A stretch of 64,000 nt of DNA from Cryptomeria japonica (taxonomy: Eukaryota; Streptophyta; Pinopsida; Cupressales; Cupressaceae): NCBI RefSeq assembly GCF_030272615.1, contig NC_081405.1:161206694-161270693 (forward strand), in the 5' to 3' direction. Below are positions 36,663 through 49,013 of the stretch, one piece after another (the stretch's first letter is position 1; every line of letters starts with the position of its first letter). Made by a program: the position numbers and the translations under genes. The notes below the pieces were generated by a model. The model saw only the letters and a list, made by a program, of their open reading frames with translations, was not told the DNA's origin and did no database searches.

Positions 36663-39600
36663 AATAGGAGATTGCATTAATCAGGTAGGCGATCGTTTGT
36701 ATGTATTGGGGGGAAAATTTAATGCAATAACATATTTAAAGAAAAAGGGGAGGTATAAGTAGAGTCAATTAAAATAGGAAGGACTTTAGAGTATTCATCA
36801 ATAAAATTAGAGGGATTGATTGTCTAGAATTGAATGGTATATACACATGGACCAACTATAGAGAAAGTTTCAACAACATTGCATTGAGACTAGATATGTT
36901 TATTATCTCTCCAAATTCAATAGAAGAAGACACAATATTGTCCACCTCAATACTTCCTATATCATCCTCTAACCACTATGTAGTACTTATGAATATCTAG
37001 AAGGGAGACAAACCAAGTAATGTTTACTTCAAGTTTTAGAATATGTGGTGGTGAGAAGGGGGACCTTTACCACTAGTAGAGAAGTGGTGCGATGAATGTA
37101 GAGATAAAGGCACCCCAAGCTATATTTGCATTAAAAAATACTATCTATCAAAGCTAGACTGAAGACATGGAATAAAGAGGTATTTGGGAACATATTCAAG
37201 GAAAAGAACAAAATGGAACAAGAATTGGAAGAATTTGATGATAAGGTAATTAAGTTTGGTATGTTCCAAGAAGATTTTCAAAAGGAGAAGCAACTAAAAG
37301 AACAACAAAATTATTGCAAGAGAAGAGTCTTATTGGAGAGATACAACAAGAGAAATATGGTTAAAATTAGGAGACACAAACTTTCAGTTTTCCCATGCTT
37401 CATCAAAAGCAAGAAGAGCTTTCAACTGAATTAAAAGCATAGTCATGAAGGATGGAAAAATAGTAAGTGATAGACAGTTGATTGAAATAGAGCTGGTTTA
37501 ACATTTTGAAGACTTGTTGGGGAAGCATCATCAACAAGATATTAATGATAATGTAGGAATACTAGATGGGATCACAAAGTGTCTAACATAGGCAAATAAT
37601 AATATGTTAAATACAACAATCACCTTAGAGGAAGTTCAGACAACAACATTCAAACTTCATCTAGAAAAATCTCTAGGATCGGATGGCTTCTCGACAAGAT
37701 TTTATAAGAAATTTTGGCATTGTATAGGTAAGAATGCATGGAAAACAATGGAAGAATTCATAAAAAAGAGAAAGTTGGTCAAATATATTAACAATAAAGT
37801 GATCACTCTTATTATCAAAAAGCATATATGTAGCTTTCTCAATTATTTTGGACCTATCTCTTTATGCAATATGATTTACAAAATCATAACAAAGGTGTCA
37901 AAGAATAGATTAAAAAAGATTTTATAACATATAATATCATAACTAAAAAATGGATTTTGCCTAGGTAGAGAGATTATTGACAACATCATAGTGGCAAATG
38001 AGGTTGTTCATACAATGAAGAAAGAAAATCTATCAAAGGTATAATGGTCAAAATATATATTAGCAAACCATATGACAAGGTCAATTGGAAGTTTCTCATA
38101 GAAGTTTTCACAAGATTTGGTTTCAATGAGCCATGGATAAATATGATAAACCATTACATCTCCTCTACAAGATATAAAATTAATGTCAATGACTCAATGT
38201 GCAAATTGTTTTTAGCAAAGAATGGGATAAGGCAAGGAGACCCCATTTCTCTATTCCTTTTTATATTAATGACAGAGGCTATGGGAAGAACTTTCAAATT
38301 ATGAAAAGAAAGAGACTTATGGAAAGGCATCTAAATGGTGCAGTGATTGAGTCTTGTCATACACACCCAATTTGAAAATGACACAATCTTATTCAAAGAG
38401 GAAAATTTGAAAGATATTGAGATAATACAATAATCACAAGGAAGACTATACAAGCGTTTCAAGACAAACAATTAACAAAGAGAAATAAATAATAATATTA
38501 TTCAATACCAAAGGCACTGCAAAAGAAGATTGCTAATAAGCTTGGATTCACAATAACAAACGTCCCAATGAAGTACCTAGGAGCACTACTTATATTTGGG
38601 AACTATTGATCCTAGCATTGGAAAAATGTGATAGAAAGTTGCGGGAACAAATACCAAGCATGGACTTGAATAAATGGCTAACATTAGCAGTGAGAATGGC
38701 GACGATCAAATTTGTTCTTTCAATAGTCCCTGTATATGTTATGTCTATTTTCAAATTACCCAAAAGGTAGAAGTAAAGTTGGAAAGTTACCTTAATAAAT
38801 TTTTATGGGAAGGAGCAAAGGAGGAGAAGAAAATCCTATTGGTAAAATGGGACATTGCATGGCTACCAAAGGAAACAAGGGGTGTAAGATTACAAAAGAG
38901 GAGAATGAAAAACATGGCAATTGGGGCCAAGATTTCTTATAATATGTATCATGAACCAAATTAATTATGGTGTAGGATATTTAAACAAAAATATCTGGAT
39001 GAGTTGGATCCAATAAGGATTTTGACAATGACAAATTCAGTAGGAGGCTAAGCGATTTGGAGATTCTTATGGAATACATAAGGCTAATCATTGACCACTT
39101 GACATGGAAAATTAATAATGGAAGACAACTTAATTTTTGGTCAAAATCTTGGAATGGCAATAGATCTTCATAAGAGTTTGAGGAAACCATATGGCACATC
39201 AAATAATTAATGCAACTAATGGAATTGAAGGTAAGAGATTACATTGGCTTCACTATGTCATAATATGTGCATCACAAATAGATTGAGGTGGATCAACTAC
39301 CAATTACGGAGAATGCCAAATCAACATTAAAAACCAAACTTGCTAAGAGAAGTTTTCTTTTAACTAAAGAGGAGGATGAAGTTATATGGTGCGAGATAAA
39401 ATTTGGAGAATACATAGTAAAAATGGAATACCAAATTCAAATGGCAAAGAGGGTAGATAAATCATGGCTAGACACATTATGTTGGCATTATATAATCCTA
39501 CCAAAGGTAGGTGTTTTTATATAGATGACAATACATAAAAAAAGTATTAACAGTTGATAGGCTAAACACATTTGGGATTCATGGGCTAAATAGATGCACA

Positions 39601-41738
39601 TTGTGCTACAATGATGATGATACAATTGTTCGTCTACTCCTAAATCATACATTTGGAAGAATGTTGGGATTAGATATGGGATGTTGTTGGGTGGAAAGGA
39701 GTAAGATAAGAAGATTTAAAAGAATCAATGACTAGTTGGCCAAGAGGGAGGAAAGATATAACGTGGGCTAGTTTATGGGTGATAGATCCATCCATGATAG
39801 TTTGAAATATCTGGAAAGAAAGGAATCATAAAATTTTCCAAGAGAAGAGTATGGATATATAGGGGTTATTTAAAAAACTCAAAAAAATGTTTGTGAATTA
39901 TTGAATGCCAAAAAATGATAAAAGTGGGGACAATTTTCACAAAATGAGATGACGAACTGTAGTAGAAATAGGATCTCCTAAGAAGGCCTAAAGGACAACT
40001 AAAGGATAAGAAGTAAATTAGAAGAAATGTCTTTTGGAAGTTTCCATCCATAGGGAGAATCAAGATGAGTTTTGATGGGTCAGCAAAAAGAAATCTAGGA
40101 TAGGTAGGGGATAGTTGTATTATTAGAGTCTTTCAATGTCATTGTGTATGTGCATGATCTAAAAATATATGCTTTGCTTCAAATAATGAAGCTGAGATGG
40201 AAGCATGGGCTCTAGGGCTATGGATGTGCAAAGAGAAAAACATAAAGAATGTAGGCATAGAAGGAGACTTGTTACTATGCATACAGGCAAAAGCAAAGAG
40301 TGACACACCAAATTGGAAGCTGAAGAGTTAGGTACAAGAAGTTTGGAGACTCTAAGAGGACATGGGAGACTTTTCAATAACACATGTTTATAGAGAGGCT
40401 AATGGAGTAGAAGACAGATTGGACAATTAGGGATTCTTGTAGGAGAAAGCAGTAATGATTAACTCCAATCCAAAAAGATGAAACAAGTTGAGAGAGTTGA
40501 TAGTTAGAGATCAAGTGAAAAATAAGAAAATATCCACAATATAAATAAGTGCAAAAAAGTGTAGAGATACTTACAAGAATACCCTTCAACAAAGCCAAAT
40601 AAAAGTTAAATGTCCACTAAATTTATTTGTGTAAAGGTATTAAACATATTATGAACGAATGAAAAAGGAGATTAACAAAGTACAAGACAAGTAACTATGA
40701 TAGATATGGATCTAATGATAAGATTTGATCTAGTAAAAAAATCCAAATTGGATTGGAAATTACCTTGTAAGAGGTGCAAATAAGGAATGATGATCCTAAT
40801 GAATACAGAGGAAGATGTAGGATGAAGAGGGAATCTAGACCTGATGGTGATAATAAACAACTATCCAATTAGACTTGAGAGCTTTGAGCACTCTTGCAAG
40901 GATTTTAAAGGATGACATTGTAGATGTAATGTCTAGATTGATGGTGGGATGCAAAGGCAACAATCATGAAACAAAATAAAAAAAGACTGCACCTAGATTG
41001 GAAAATCTATTTTTAGAGTAAAAAAATGCATTCATATCTTATAGAAGATGTTCACAACTTTCAAAAGGGTTGAGACTCAAGTAAGAAGCCAATTATTAAT
41101 AGAGATATATCTACAATATTGGTTATATGCACTAGTGAAGATGGTGGGGAACTTCAAGATTAGATGCAAATGTGTTGATGAAACACTAGAGGAGAAAATT
41201 ATATATCTGTTTCATAAAGGAATATAGGAGAAGTAAATGACAATAGTCAAGGTTTTGGGAATAGAATTTTGGGCGAATGGGCATGTTTATGATGGAGAGG
41301 GTTTCACCAACCTTTTCTCCCAATTCATGTAGGTGTTGGGCTATACCCTGTGATGCCTTGGTATAACTAGGAGTATGGCACAACAAGAGTTGGCAAATCC
41401 ATTATGTATTCCTATTGATGGGCTAGCAATGATTCCTAACACAAATTTAATGCAGGATTTTTTTTTATCTAAATGTAGAAGACAAAAAGATGGGGATGAA
41501 CAAAACATGGAAAGTGTAAAAAATAGGAAGGGAGAATAATACAATCTGGATGAGTTTGTTGCATTGGTAAATGAAAACAATAATTTGATGACATAAGAGA
41601 TTGTGAATAGGTTGTGGGAAATAGGATTATCTTTATCACTAATCCTTACAAATATCTTGTAATGTTTTTATTTTGATAATTAATGAAAGGGAGTTTCCCC
41701 TCTATATGGCAATACTTATCTTAAAAAGGGGGGGGGGG
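36663..41738 (+). mobile_element. 5'-truncated L1-type LINE
   Basis: Plus-strand sequence encodes the domain order of a plant L1 ORF2. It begins inside the endonuclease and directly adjoins the copia LTR. The 3' end is near 41660-41738, where TTTTGATAATTAATGAAAGGG-like sequence, common at plant LINE 3' ends, is followed by a run of 11 G. ORF1 and most of the endonuclease are missing. Coding sequence ends near 40440; the 1.2 kb after it is 3' untranslated or unrelated DNA in which I see no gene. Confidence 0.8.
36790..40440 (+). pseudogene. LINE ORF2: endonuclease end, reverse transcriptase, zinc-binding region, RNase H
   Basis: The endonuclease C-terminal part is visible near 36840-37000 in shifted frames. 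RT occupies roughly 37600-38400: LGSDGFSTRFYKKFW, LISLCNMIYKIITK-like sequence and GIRQGDPISLFLF. The catalytic box reads TQFENDTILF where plant LINEs have TQFADDTILF, so both acidic positions are altered. A zinc-binding domain follows near 39480-39690 (WKPKVGVFIW-type start, RCTLCYNDDD). An RNase H domain lies at 40050-40430 with SFDGSAKRN, NNEAEMEAWALGL and GIEGDLLL. Many stops and frameshifts interrupt the whole. Confidence 0.85.
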
Positions 41739-43354
41739 TTGTTAAATATAAATATAAAAAATAGATGCAAATAATTGATTTAAAAAAAATGAAATTAGAC
41801 TTTTTCAAAACTAAAACTAAAAATTAAATTCAATAGTAAAAAGCTTGTATTATGTGTGTAGAGTGAAAATGGAATTTGGTAGACTAAGACCTAATTCCAC
41901 TCTCATTCACGCATTGGAATATGAAAGAGCCTAATGAAGTGATTCACTTTGATTTCCTCTTGTGAAAGAGATTCAAAGAATACTTTTAGGGTTTCTATTC
42001 CTTTGTTGATATGAAAGGGAAATGAGTAAAATGTAGGATGCAAACAAACTAAGCTAGTGAAAGTATGAGAATAACTAAGATAACAGTAAATAATAGATAA
42101 ACGCAGAACTGAAATTGAGATACAAAGTACATAACTAAAAAGGGAAGTCAAATGTTCTCTTGTACTGAACTGAGCCATAAAATGGGATTCTATAACTTGT
42201 GCAGCTATACTGCCAAATTCTACACAAAACTGTGGAGGACTTGGGTGCTCCATTCCTAGAGGTCTAGGTCTTGATTCTGGATCTAGATCTGCACCTATTA
42301 ACTAAGACTTCCAAGAAACTTGTTGCTCCGATGGAAACCTATACTTGCACCTGTGATATGAAAATTGGTGTGTAGGAGGCTATATAGGGTTTTTCCTTAG
42401 TCAAACCCCTTGTTTGGGTGATTTCCACCTCCACAAATAGCCAATAAAGTATTGAAAAGTGTGTGTGCCCTAGAACCTCATGTGTTTGTAAGATCCTAAT
42501 GAGCTAAAATGAAAAACTAGAGTTCCACCCTATGTTTGGAGTAAAACCCTAAATGAACATAATGTAAATGCTTCAAATCACAAATGCAATGTAGATCTAA
42601 AGAAAAAATGTAAATCTTAAAATGAATGATATGTAGATTTGAAAACTCACATAGAGATATGAAAATAACATGAAACCATACCAAACCCTAAGGGAGAGGT
42701 ATGAGCTAATCAAAAGTCGGTGATATCCTTATTATTCTTCAATATCTCTTAAGCTTCCATGGTTGATAAAAAAGATTGATGAAAATTTGATGAATGATGA
42801 ATTTTTTTTATTGTAGACTCCACATAAAACCTAAACTTTCACTTCATAAGAGGTCTCCTTCAATTTCTAGAGAAATGGATCCTTCAAATAAGGAAAGAAA
42901 TGGTTATATATATAAAACCCTAACTTTAATCTTGATCATAGGCCAACTTAGAATTGATGAAATTTCACACAAAGAGATTTGAACATTATGATACCACCAA
43001 ATTAAGCTCCTAAAATTTGGGGAAAAAAAGGCGGGATTGTAGCGACGGTCGCTATGGTTCAACTGACTTTTTTCCAAATTTATAGGGAATAAAATATCAT
43101 GATTACAAAGTCAAATCTAGCTCATTGTGTCACTCCAAGGTGTTTAGATGTGCAACAATACACTTTGAAGCTCAAATTAGGAATTTATCACAATTAATTG
43201 AAGTGAAATAAAAAGGGGCACACTTAGGATTAAGGGCTCAATTTTATAATATGTGAATTAGTGAGAAAGGTCTTTAGATTTAATCAAATTAATAATTAAA
43301 TTCTTAAAGGAACCTTGAAAATGCAAAATGTAATGCAACACATTAAGGTGGGTG
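41739..43354. other. Non-coding interval
   Basis: I see no gene. The sequence is AT-rich, with a possible promoter-like stretch GGCTATATAGGG at 42379. The frames at 41903-42253 and 42794-42982 have no recognisable motif. Confidence 0.5.
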
Positions 43355-43364
43355 CTAACCTAAA

Positions 43365-44168
43365 TGTCAAACAAAATACCTAAAGGAACTCTTGAAGAAA
43401 TTTGGAATGGAAAACTCCAACCCGGTAAGCACTCCTATGACTACAATTGATAAATTGACATTAAAGGATGATTCAACTCCTATAAATTCGACAAGGTACA
43501 AATCTCTGATTGGAGGGTTACTGCATTTGACACAAACCAGACCTGATATAATGAATGCAGTGTGTATTGTTTCAAGATTTCAAAGCAATCCTAAAGAAAA
43601 TCATGAAACTGCAGTAAAAAGGATTTTCCGGTACCTACAAGGCACATCAAATCTTGGTTTATGGTATCTTAAGGATGAAAATTTTGAGTTATGTGCATAT
43701 ACAGATAGAAATTGGGTAGGAGATGTGGATGACAGAAAGAGTACCACTGGTGGTGCATTATTTCTTGGTAGAAGATTAATTTCATGGATCAACAAGAAGC
43801 AGACTTGTACATCATTATCTACAACAGAAGTAGAATATGTTGCAACAACAACTAATTGCACTCAAGTATTATGGATCAAGCAAATGTTGAAGGATATCAA
43901 GGTAAAATGCAAAGAACTAGTAATTATTTACTGTGATAACTTAGCAACAATAGATATATCAAAGAATTTGGTATTTCACTCTAAAACAGAACATGTTTCT
44001 ATAAAGTATATTTTTCTAAAAGAAAATGTTGAAGCAAATGAAGTGAGATTGGTTTATGTGAATACTAAAGAGAAAATTGTAGATATTTTTACAAAGCCTT
44101 TGCCTAAGGAAACATTTGAATATCTCAGAGAGAAGCTTGGGGTAATCACCCCACTGACAGAGACTTGA
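43365..44168 (+). pseudogene. Copia RT end and RNase H fragment
   Basis: An open frame of about 268 codons reaches the normal end of a copia polyprotein. Motifs are LLKKFGMENSNPVSTPM, TRPDIMNAVCIVSRF, the RNase H residues in AYTDRNW, EVEYVA and YCDNLAT, and IVDIFTKPLPKETFEYLR near the C-terminus. No stop interrupts it, so this copy is younger than 30893-36662. It is a fragment because everything upstream of the last part of RT is missing. The distance to the LTR is 363 bp and contains a second, imperfect GGGAGATTGTTGGTATT at 44449. Confidence 0.9.
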
Positions 44169-44531
44169 ATGATGAAGATTGGCATCAAACCGACAGTGAC
44201 TAACAAAAAAATCTTTTTTTCCGGCTTTGATGAAGGAGAGCTACTGCTCAGGGGGAGTAGTTAGCTGTATGTTATGTTATGATTTGATTCTTGACTACTT
44301 TGGCATTTGATGTCAAAGGGGGAGAGATGTCTATGAAAAACATTTTACTTTGAAGATTGGGGAGAGATGTATTCTTGGAGAGATGTATTTTGGTTTTGGT
44401 TATATTATTTCAGTTTTTGATACAGAACTTTGTATTGATCTATTTTGGGAGATTGTTGGTATTTGGCATTATGTTTTTAGCACTTAGATGTTTTTCCATC
44501 AAGTGTTGCCATCAATGCCAAAGGGGGAGAT

Positions 44532-45644
44532 TGTTGGTATTATGGATGACTTCGTCATGTGTTGCATTGGTTTTGTCATTGATGTCAACACCTATCTTTC
44601 TGGAGGTCTACATTATTGATTTGGCACTCTGGTTATATTGGTTTGTTGTTGAACCGACTCATTGTGGTCTCGACATGGATATTGGCTTATGCATAGTCAT
44701 TGATATATGTTTCACCGACAACTCAGGAAGTTGATGATGACTTGTTATCATCTGTAGATCATTTGGTTATGTCGAAGACATGGATTGGATGTTTACATTT
44801 GGTGTTTTTCTTATTGGTCTAATCGGGTTCACATATTTTCCTTAACCGATATATAGGTCTAGGTTATGGACAGGTACAAGATATCATGTTCTAGATCAAC
44901 ACGACATGTTTTGGAAATGGTTTATTGATTGGATAATGTGTAAATGTATTGAGGCCGACATATTGTATTGCATCAAGGCTTATTTTGTAATTGATTTAAA
45001 TATAATATCTTTAGGGAGTCGACCTAATCATGAGGTCTTAGGTTTTGTATAAATAATTATAAGATCTTATTTGAAGATCATTATGAGTGTGTGCGAATAT
45101 TGAAGATCATTGTGAAGAGCGAAAATATGCAGATCCTTGTGCGAATCATGCGAATATCATCTGAAGGTTGAAGGAAAGGTTATGAAGGTATTTGGCACTC
45201 ATGGTCAGAGCTTAAACTAGTACTGAATCCAACATTGTAGATGCTATATTGAAGCAATACATTGTTATTGGATTTAACCATCCAATTGTAGTCAGTGTGA
45301 CTCCTATTTTGTGATTGAGCAGTGAGCTCTAGGCAGTTGGCCTTTCTGCATGTGCAGACCCCATTATCGTATTCACTTACTATCTGCAGTAGTATCATCT
45401 GATTGTGGGTAAGGTTTCCCACCATAGTTTTTCCCCTTATAGGGTTTCCACGTCAAAATATCTGTGTCATGTGTTATGGATGTGTTTTTCTTTCTGTTTC
45501 ATGCATTAAGTTGTACCGGTATTGCTATAACTATTAATATGTTTTATCGACACTAAGTTTTAAGTTGGAATAATTTGTTTTGGGTTATAATTTATTGACA
45601 ACTGATTCACCCCCCCTCTCAGTTGTCCTTCCCAGTTCCTAACA
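44532..45644 (+). repeat. 3' LTR of the truncated copia element
   Basis: The LTR begins TGTTGGTATTATGG right after the polypurine tract and ends TTCCTAACA, 1,113 bp. A TATA box (TATAAATA, 45048-45055) lies at a position expected for the U3/R boundary. No partner LTR is in the window. Confidence 0.82.
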
Positions 45645-46592
45645 GGGTGTACAATTTATGATATTACATTTAGCCCCCACTTTAGTAGTCACATGACAAT
45701 ATGTATATATGCAAGCTAAAGTGTAGAAAAGTAAACATTCATGGGAAAAAGGATATATCCATAATATGTCGAATGAAGCCCCAAGCGATATCTATAGTAC
45801 AACATTAGGAACTGCATCCTACCAAACCACATTATTAGATGAAATCACAAAATCACCTAAATTCTTACTACAAGTAATGAAATTCAAGGATAGCTATATG
45901 CCCCCCTGTTTGGGCTTTCTAATTAGTGAGTTGAAATAGAGTATCATGTTTACCACATCGAATTGTAAAGAGAGGTGAACCTAAATATTCACAGTGAAGA
46001 AAATCAAAGAATATTTGGTAAGAGAATTGAATCACTATTCTAACACAACTAACAGTGCAAGAATTAGAGTTCTCTAGCTCAAGATATGAAATATTAAGGA
46101 GAAGATGCAAAATTAGGGTTTAGGAGAGAGAATACCTTAAATAGTGAACATGACACTATTCATTTGTCTTATTCACCCTTTTGTAGAAGAGGAGCCCACG
46201 TAGCACAAAACAACTAGAAATTCCCACTCGAATGGAGATCCCAAGCCTACCCAATCACATTTTTGGTTTTTGTTAGACTCTGTTTGACTGATTGACTGCA
46301 TAAGAAACACTAATTCTCATGTGCTACCTAGCAGGAGCGCCTTGGTCCACCTACAGTGATTTGGTCCCTATTAGGAGCTTTGGTACTCCAAGGGAGCCTT
46401 GGTCCCACTAGAGCACTCTGGTCCTTCCAAAGTGCCCTAGTCCCAGTAGGGCGCCTTGGTCCCTCAAAAGGGTTACCAGAGCGACACACATGGAATTAGG
46501 TGTTTGATAATGCAGATGAATATTTTGATGTCATTGATGCTTGATAGATTATTGATTCATGATTGTTGATTTCACAAGAACAACTGTACCTA
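45645..46592. other. Non-coding interval upstream of the PMD gene
   Basis: AT-rich sequence without a gene. The repeat at 46330-46480 is listed separately. ATTTAGCCCCCACTTTAGTAG at 45670 may be part of an unidentified element. Confidence 0.5.
46330..46480. repeat. Degenerate tandem repeat of CCTTGGTCCC, about 20 bp unit
   Basis: Roughly seven copies of GGCGCCTTGGTCCCACTAG occur, for example near 46336, 46405 and 46458. The array is much more GC-rich than its surroundings. Confidence 0.75.
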
Positions 46593-46791
46593 CGAGAACA
46601 TACTATCAGACATACCACGATCTACGAAGCCAGATCCATGAATTATCTTGAGAGGATCAATAACTTCTTCATATAGTGGGTTTGTGGTACATCTATAATA
46701 TGCCTACTATCAAATATCATGGGCCTATGCTCATGGCTTTGATGAAGAGATGGGATCTTGACACCTCGACGTTTGTTTTGCCAGTGGGAGA
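46593..46791 (+). pseudogene. Plant mobile domain gene, left part (split by the hAT element)
   Basis: The frame ending at 46791 reads LLHIVGLWYIYNM, then ALMKRWDLDTSTFVLPVG. It is the same region of the PMD fold as KRWHSEHNTFHLPTG in the gene at 6113-8254. Two stops lie upstream (near 46650 and 46662). The frame is cut after the GA of a GAR codon and continues with G at 59625, where the next codons encode the VTLEDVYCIL part of the fold. The start of the gene was not found. Confidence 0.75.
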
Positions 46792-46806
46792 CAGGGATAA
46801 CTTTAA
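46792..46806 (+). repeat. Left terminal inverted repeat of the hAT element
   Basis: CAGGGATAACTTTAA starts directly after the left 8-bp flank. A second, looser similarity to the right end lies 55 to 100 bp further in: GGGGAAATTTTC..ATGGCGAAATTTT against GGTGAATATTC..ATGGCGAATTTTT. Confidence 0.72.
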
Positions 46807-47827
46807 GAAACCCCCCCGGGCAACTATGTAAAATCCTGGAGAATCAGACATTATTTTCGAGGGGAAATTTTCATATCGATGGCGAAATTTTTTTTTTAAA
46901 TGACGAAAAAATTATTTTTTATTGGCAAATTTTTTTCTAGTGTGCGAAAATGCCATAAATTTCTAGCAAATAATACCTTGTTCTATGGGGAAAATATTTA
47001 TTGTGGGAGGCAAATAATTATTGTTAAAAGGAACAAATATATAATTGTATGAGCAAAAATTTTTACTCCGAAGGAAAAATTATTTAAATGTATTGGCGAT
47101 TTTTATCCACCGCTTGAAATTTTTTTATTATTATTTATGGTATAATATATAATTCATTAGCGATTTCATAAATTCATTGCCATTAATAGACAAGGCACAT
47201 CGCATCACATCAGTACATCACATCACATAATACATTGAGTTCGGACTAGGCACGATGTATCAATAAGCGCGGCCTCTTTGACACGTAAAGGGTGACACAT
47301 ACCTAAAATCTATCAATGATTTTAAACCGTTCGATGATCGTATATCAATGGCTGAAGTTTTATTTCGGCCCAATTTTCTGAAGAGAACATAGCTCACCAG
47401 AAAGTGCCCGGAATGGAATTGGATTCAATAGACACGTATCAAATGTCATGAATCACGATCCATAATTTCGTTCATTTAATATATATCTTTTCACTTACGG
47501 CAATCCACTCTGTCCCCATGACTTCCAATGTGATACTTGCCAATTTGGTACTAGTTCATAGCTGTTTCCAATTTCGCACACTTGTGCATTTATGGGAAAG
47601 ATTTGCAGAGATACGAAAGATTTAAATTTTTTTATAGCAGTTAATACTGTTAAAGAAGTAAATATTACAATCAAGAGCTTCAACAATTTATATACGATCT
47701 CTGCTTCTTTCATCTTCAATTAGCCTTTGCCATTTAGTAGATAAATCGTCAGAGCTCACGGTATTTAGGTTTATAGGCTCACTGCTCAGTGCTTAGGTTG
47801 TTTAATTTGTTAATCTATTTTCTCAAG
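46807..47827. other. Left subterminal region and upstream sequence of the first accessory gene
   Basis: GGCGAA, TGACGAAA, TTGGCAAAT and TTGGCGATTTT motifs at 46875-47170 resemble the motif cluster at the right end and could be transposase-binding sites. At 47320-47430 lies a diverged single copy of the repeat unit found at 50360-51430 (CCGTTCGATGATC..TTTCGGCCC..GTGCCCGGAATGG). The accessory gene follows about 400 bp later. Confidence 0.6.
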
Positions 47828-48403
47828 ATGGACACTCCCATCCGCTTGAGAAGCATTTCTGCAGAGGACTAGAGGGCCTTTCTAGGCTCCGTTAGAGACC
47901 CAACCCTCCAATCAGTCTGCAAGGAGGTTGGGTCATTCACCAATGAAGCTGTGCAGATGGTGCTGGGCAGAGAATTTCTGTGAAACGAAAATAGGTACCG
48001 TGTTAACATGGACATTACATCCCGCTTCTTAGCGTCTCTTCTGGACTTGGGAGGAGACAAGGTGGATATGCTGATGCTGTTGAGGAAGGTTTTTAAGGAA
48101 GACTTCCTCGGAGATGACATTACTCTTGTTGTTCTTGCAAAAGTAGGGGTGGGGATGCCTTGGGCGAGTGATTTATCCAAGCTTCTCCTACCTGACCAAA
48201 CACTGCCAGTGGCTAGGCAACTATTTCTCCTAAACCTAAATGTGGAGCAGCTGACGCGTCACAGAAAATGGGCACAGATTGGCAGGGACTTCCTCTGGAA
48301 ATGGTTCCTCCTGGATGACTTTCCAAACTACACGTGGCTTGAAGAATTCTGTCAGCTTATGCTGTCTGAAGAATTCTACATGGAAGGAGGTCCAGATTCA
48401 TAG
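47828..48403 (+). pseudogene. Accessory gene A of the hAT element, unknown function
   Basis: One frame of 191 codons from ATG 47828 to TAG 48401 is interrupted by TAG at 47870 and TGA at 47981. There are no frameshifts. Both stops fit C-to-T changes of CAG and CGA. The product is acidic to neutral, leucine-rich, predicted soluble, without a signal peptide or membrane segment. It contains RAFLGSVRDPTLQ, then NMDITSRFLASLLDLGG, then LVVLAKVGVGMPW. I do not recognise the family. Its N-terminal 100 residues correspond in order and spacing to those of gene B (49014-49715): FLGxVxD, then NM[DE] at residues 60-61 against 58-59, then a VGVG or LGVG motif. The last 90 residues have no counterpart. A, B and the transposase share the pattern of point nonsense without indels. 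Confidence 0.6.
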
Positions 48404-49013
48404 GGAAAAATTGTAAACAATTCCACTACCTGTAGTTTTTTTTTCCTATGTCCTTGAACCCTAACAGGTTGAGTGCCAGAGGCTCACTCATTTTGGCTTT
48501 TAAGTTTTTGGGGGACTCAAGTCTCTGACAAAAAGTTTGTAAATTTCAAAAGCATAAATAATTTAATGATAATTTTTCAAATTCTAGTTTGTTTCACTTT
48601 GCCTCTTACATTCTTATGGATATAAAAATGCTTTCTATAATTCTATTTCATTTTTATTAATTAATTTCTTTCAAATGCTTTTTGTATATGAGCTACCGGC
48701 TACATTATTTCAATTATTTGTTAAACAATGGAAATAAATTTAATACCGTGATCTTTTTATGTAATGCTATTAAAAAAAAAAATTCAATTCGTTCCATTAA
48801 TTATTTGTACATTGATTATGGTTGATTATAATTTTATAAATATATACTATTACTATATAGTCATTCAAAATACAAAATATCAAAAGTTGCAAGATACAAA
48901 AGTTTATCAGTCAAGGTTTTTTCATTCAATTAATTGAAACGTTTCAAGATACAAAATTTGTCCACAGCTTATAGCAAGTAGACAAAAAAACTAGTTCATT
49001 GCCGATAGGCCGC
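48404..49013. other. Spacer between convergent accessory genes A and B
   Basis: A 610-bp AT-rich spacer with no frame. It contains GTTCAAATTCATTT-like homopolymer-rich DNA and presumably both 3' ends and polyadenylation sites (AATAAA-like words near 48730). Confidence 0.5.

Larger units (their letters stand above)
43355..45644 (+). mobile_element. 5'-truncated Ty1/copia element with complete 3' LTR
   Basis: The block starts abruptly near the end of RT and runs through RNase H, a 3' region, a polypurine tract (AAGGGGGAGAT, 44521-44531) and a 3' LTR. It is flanked by GGGTG on both sides (43350-43354 and 45645-45649). Gag, protease, integrase, most of RT and the 5' LTR are absent. LTR style (end ..CACCCCCCCTCTCAGTTGTC..CCTAACA) suggests the SIRE/Maximus group. 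Confidence 0.8.

Noticed and set aside
48008-48180. Minus-strand frame opposite accessory gene A (47869-48180)
   Set aside because: Antisense shadow; gene A's frame continues upstream and downstream through point stops and resembles gene B.
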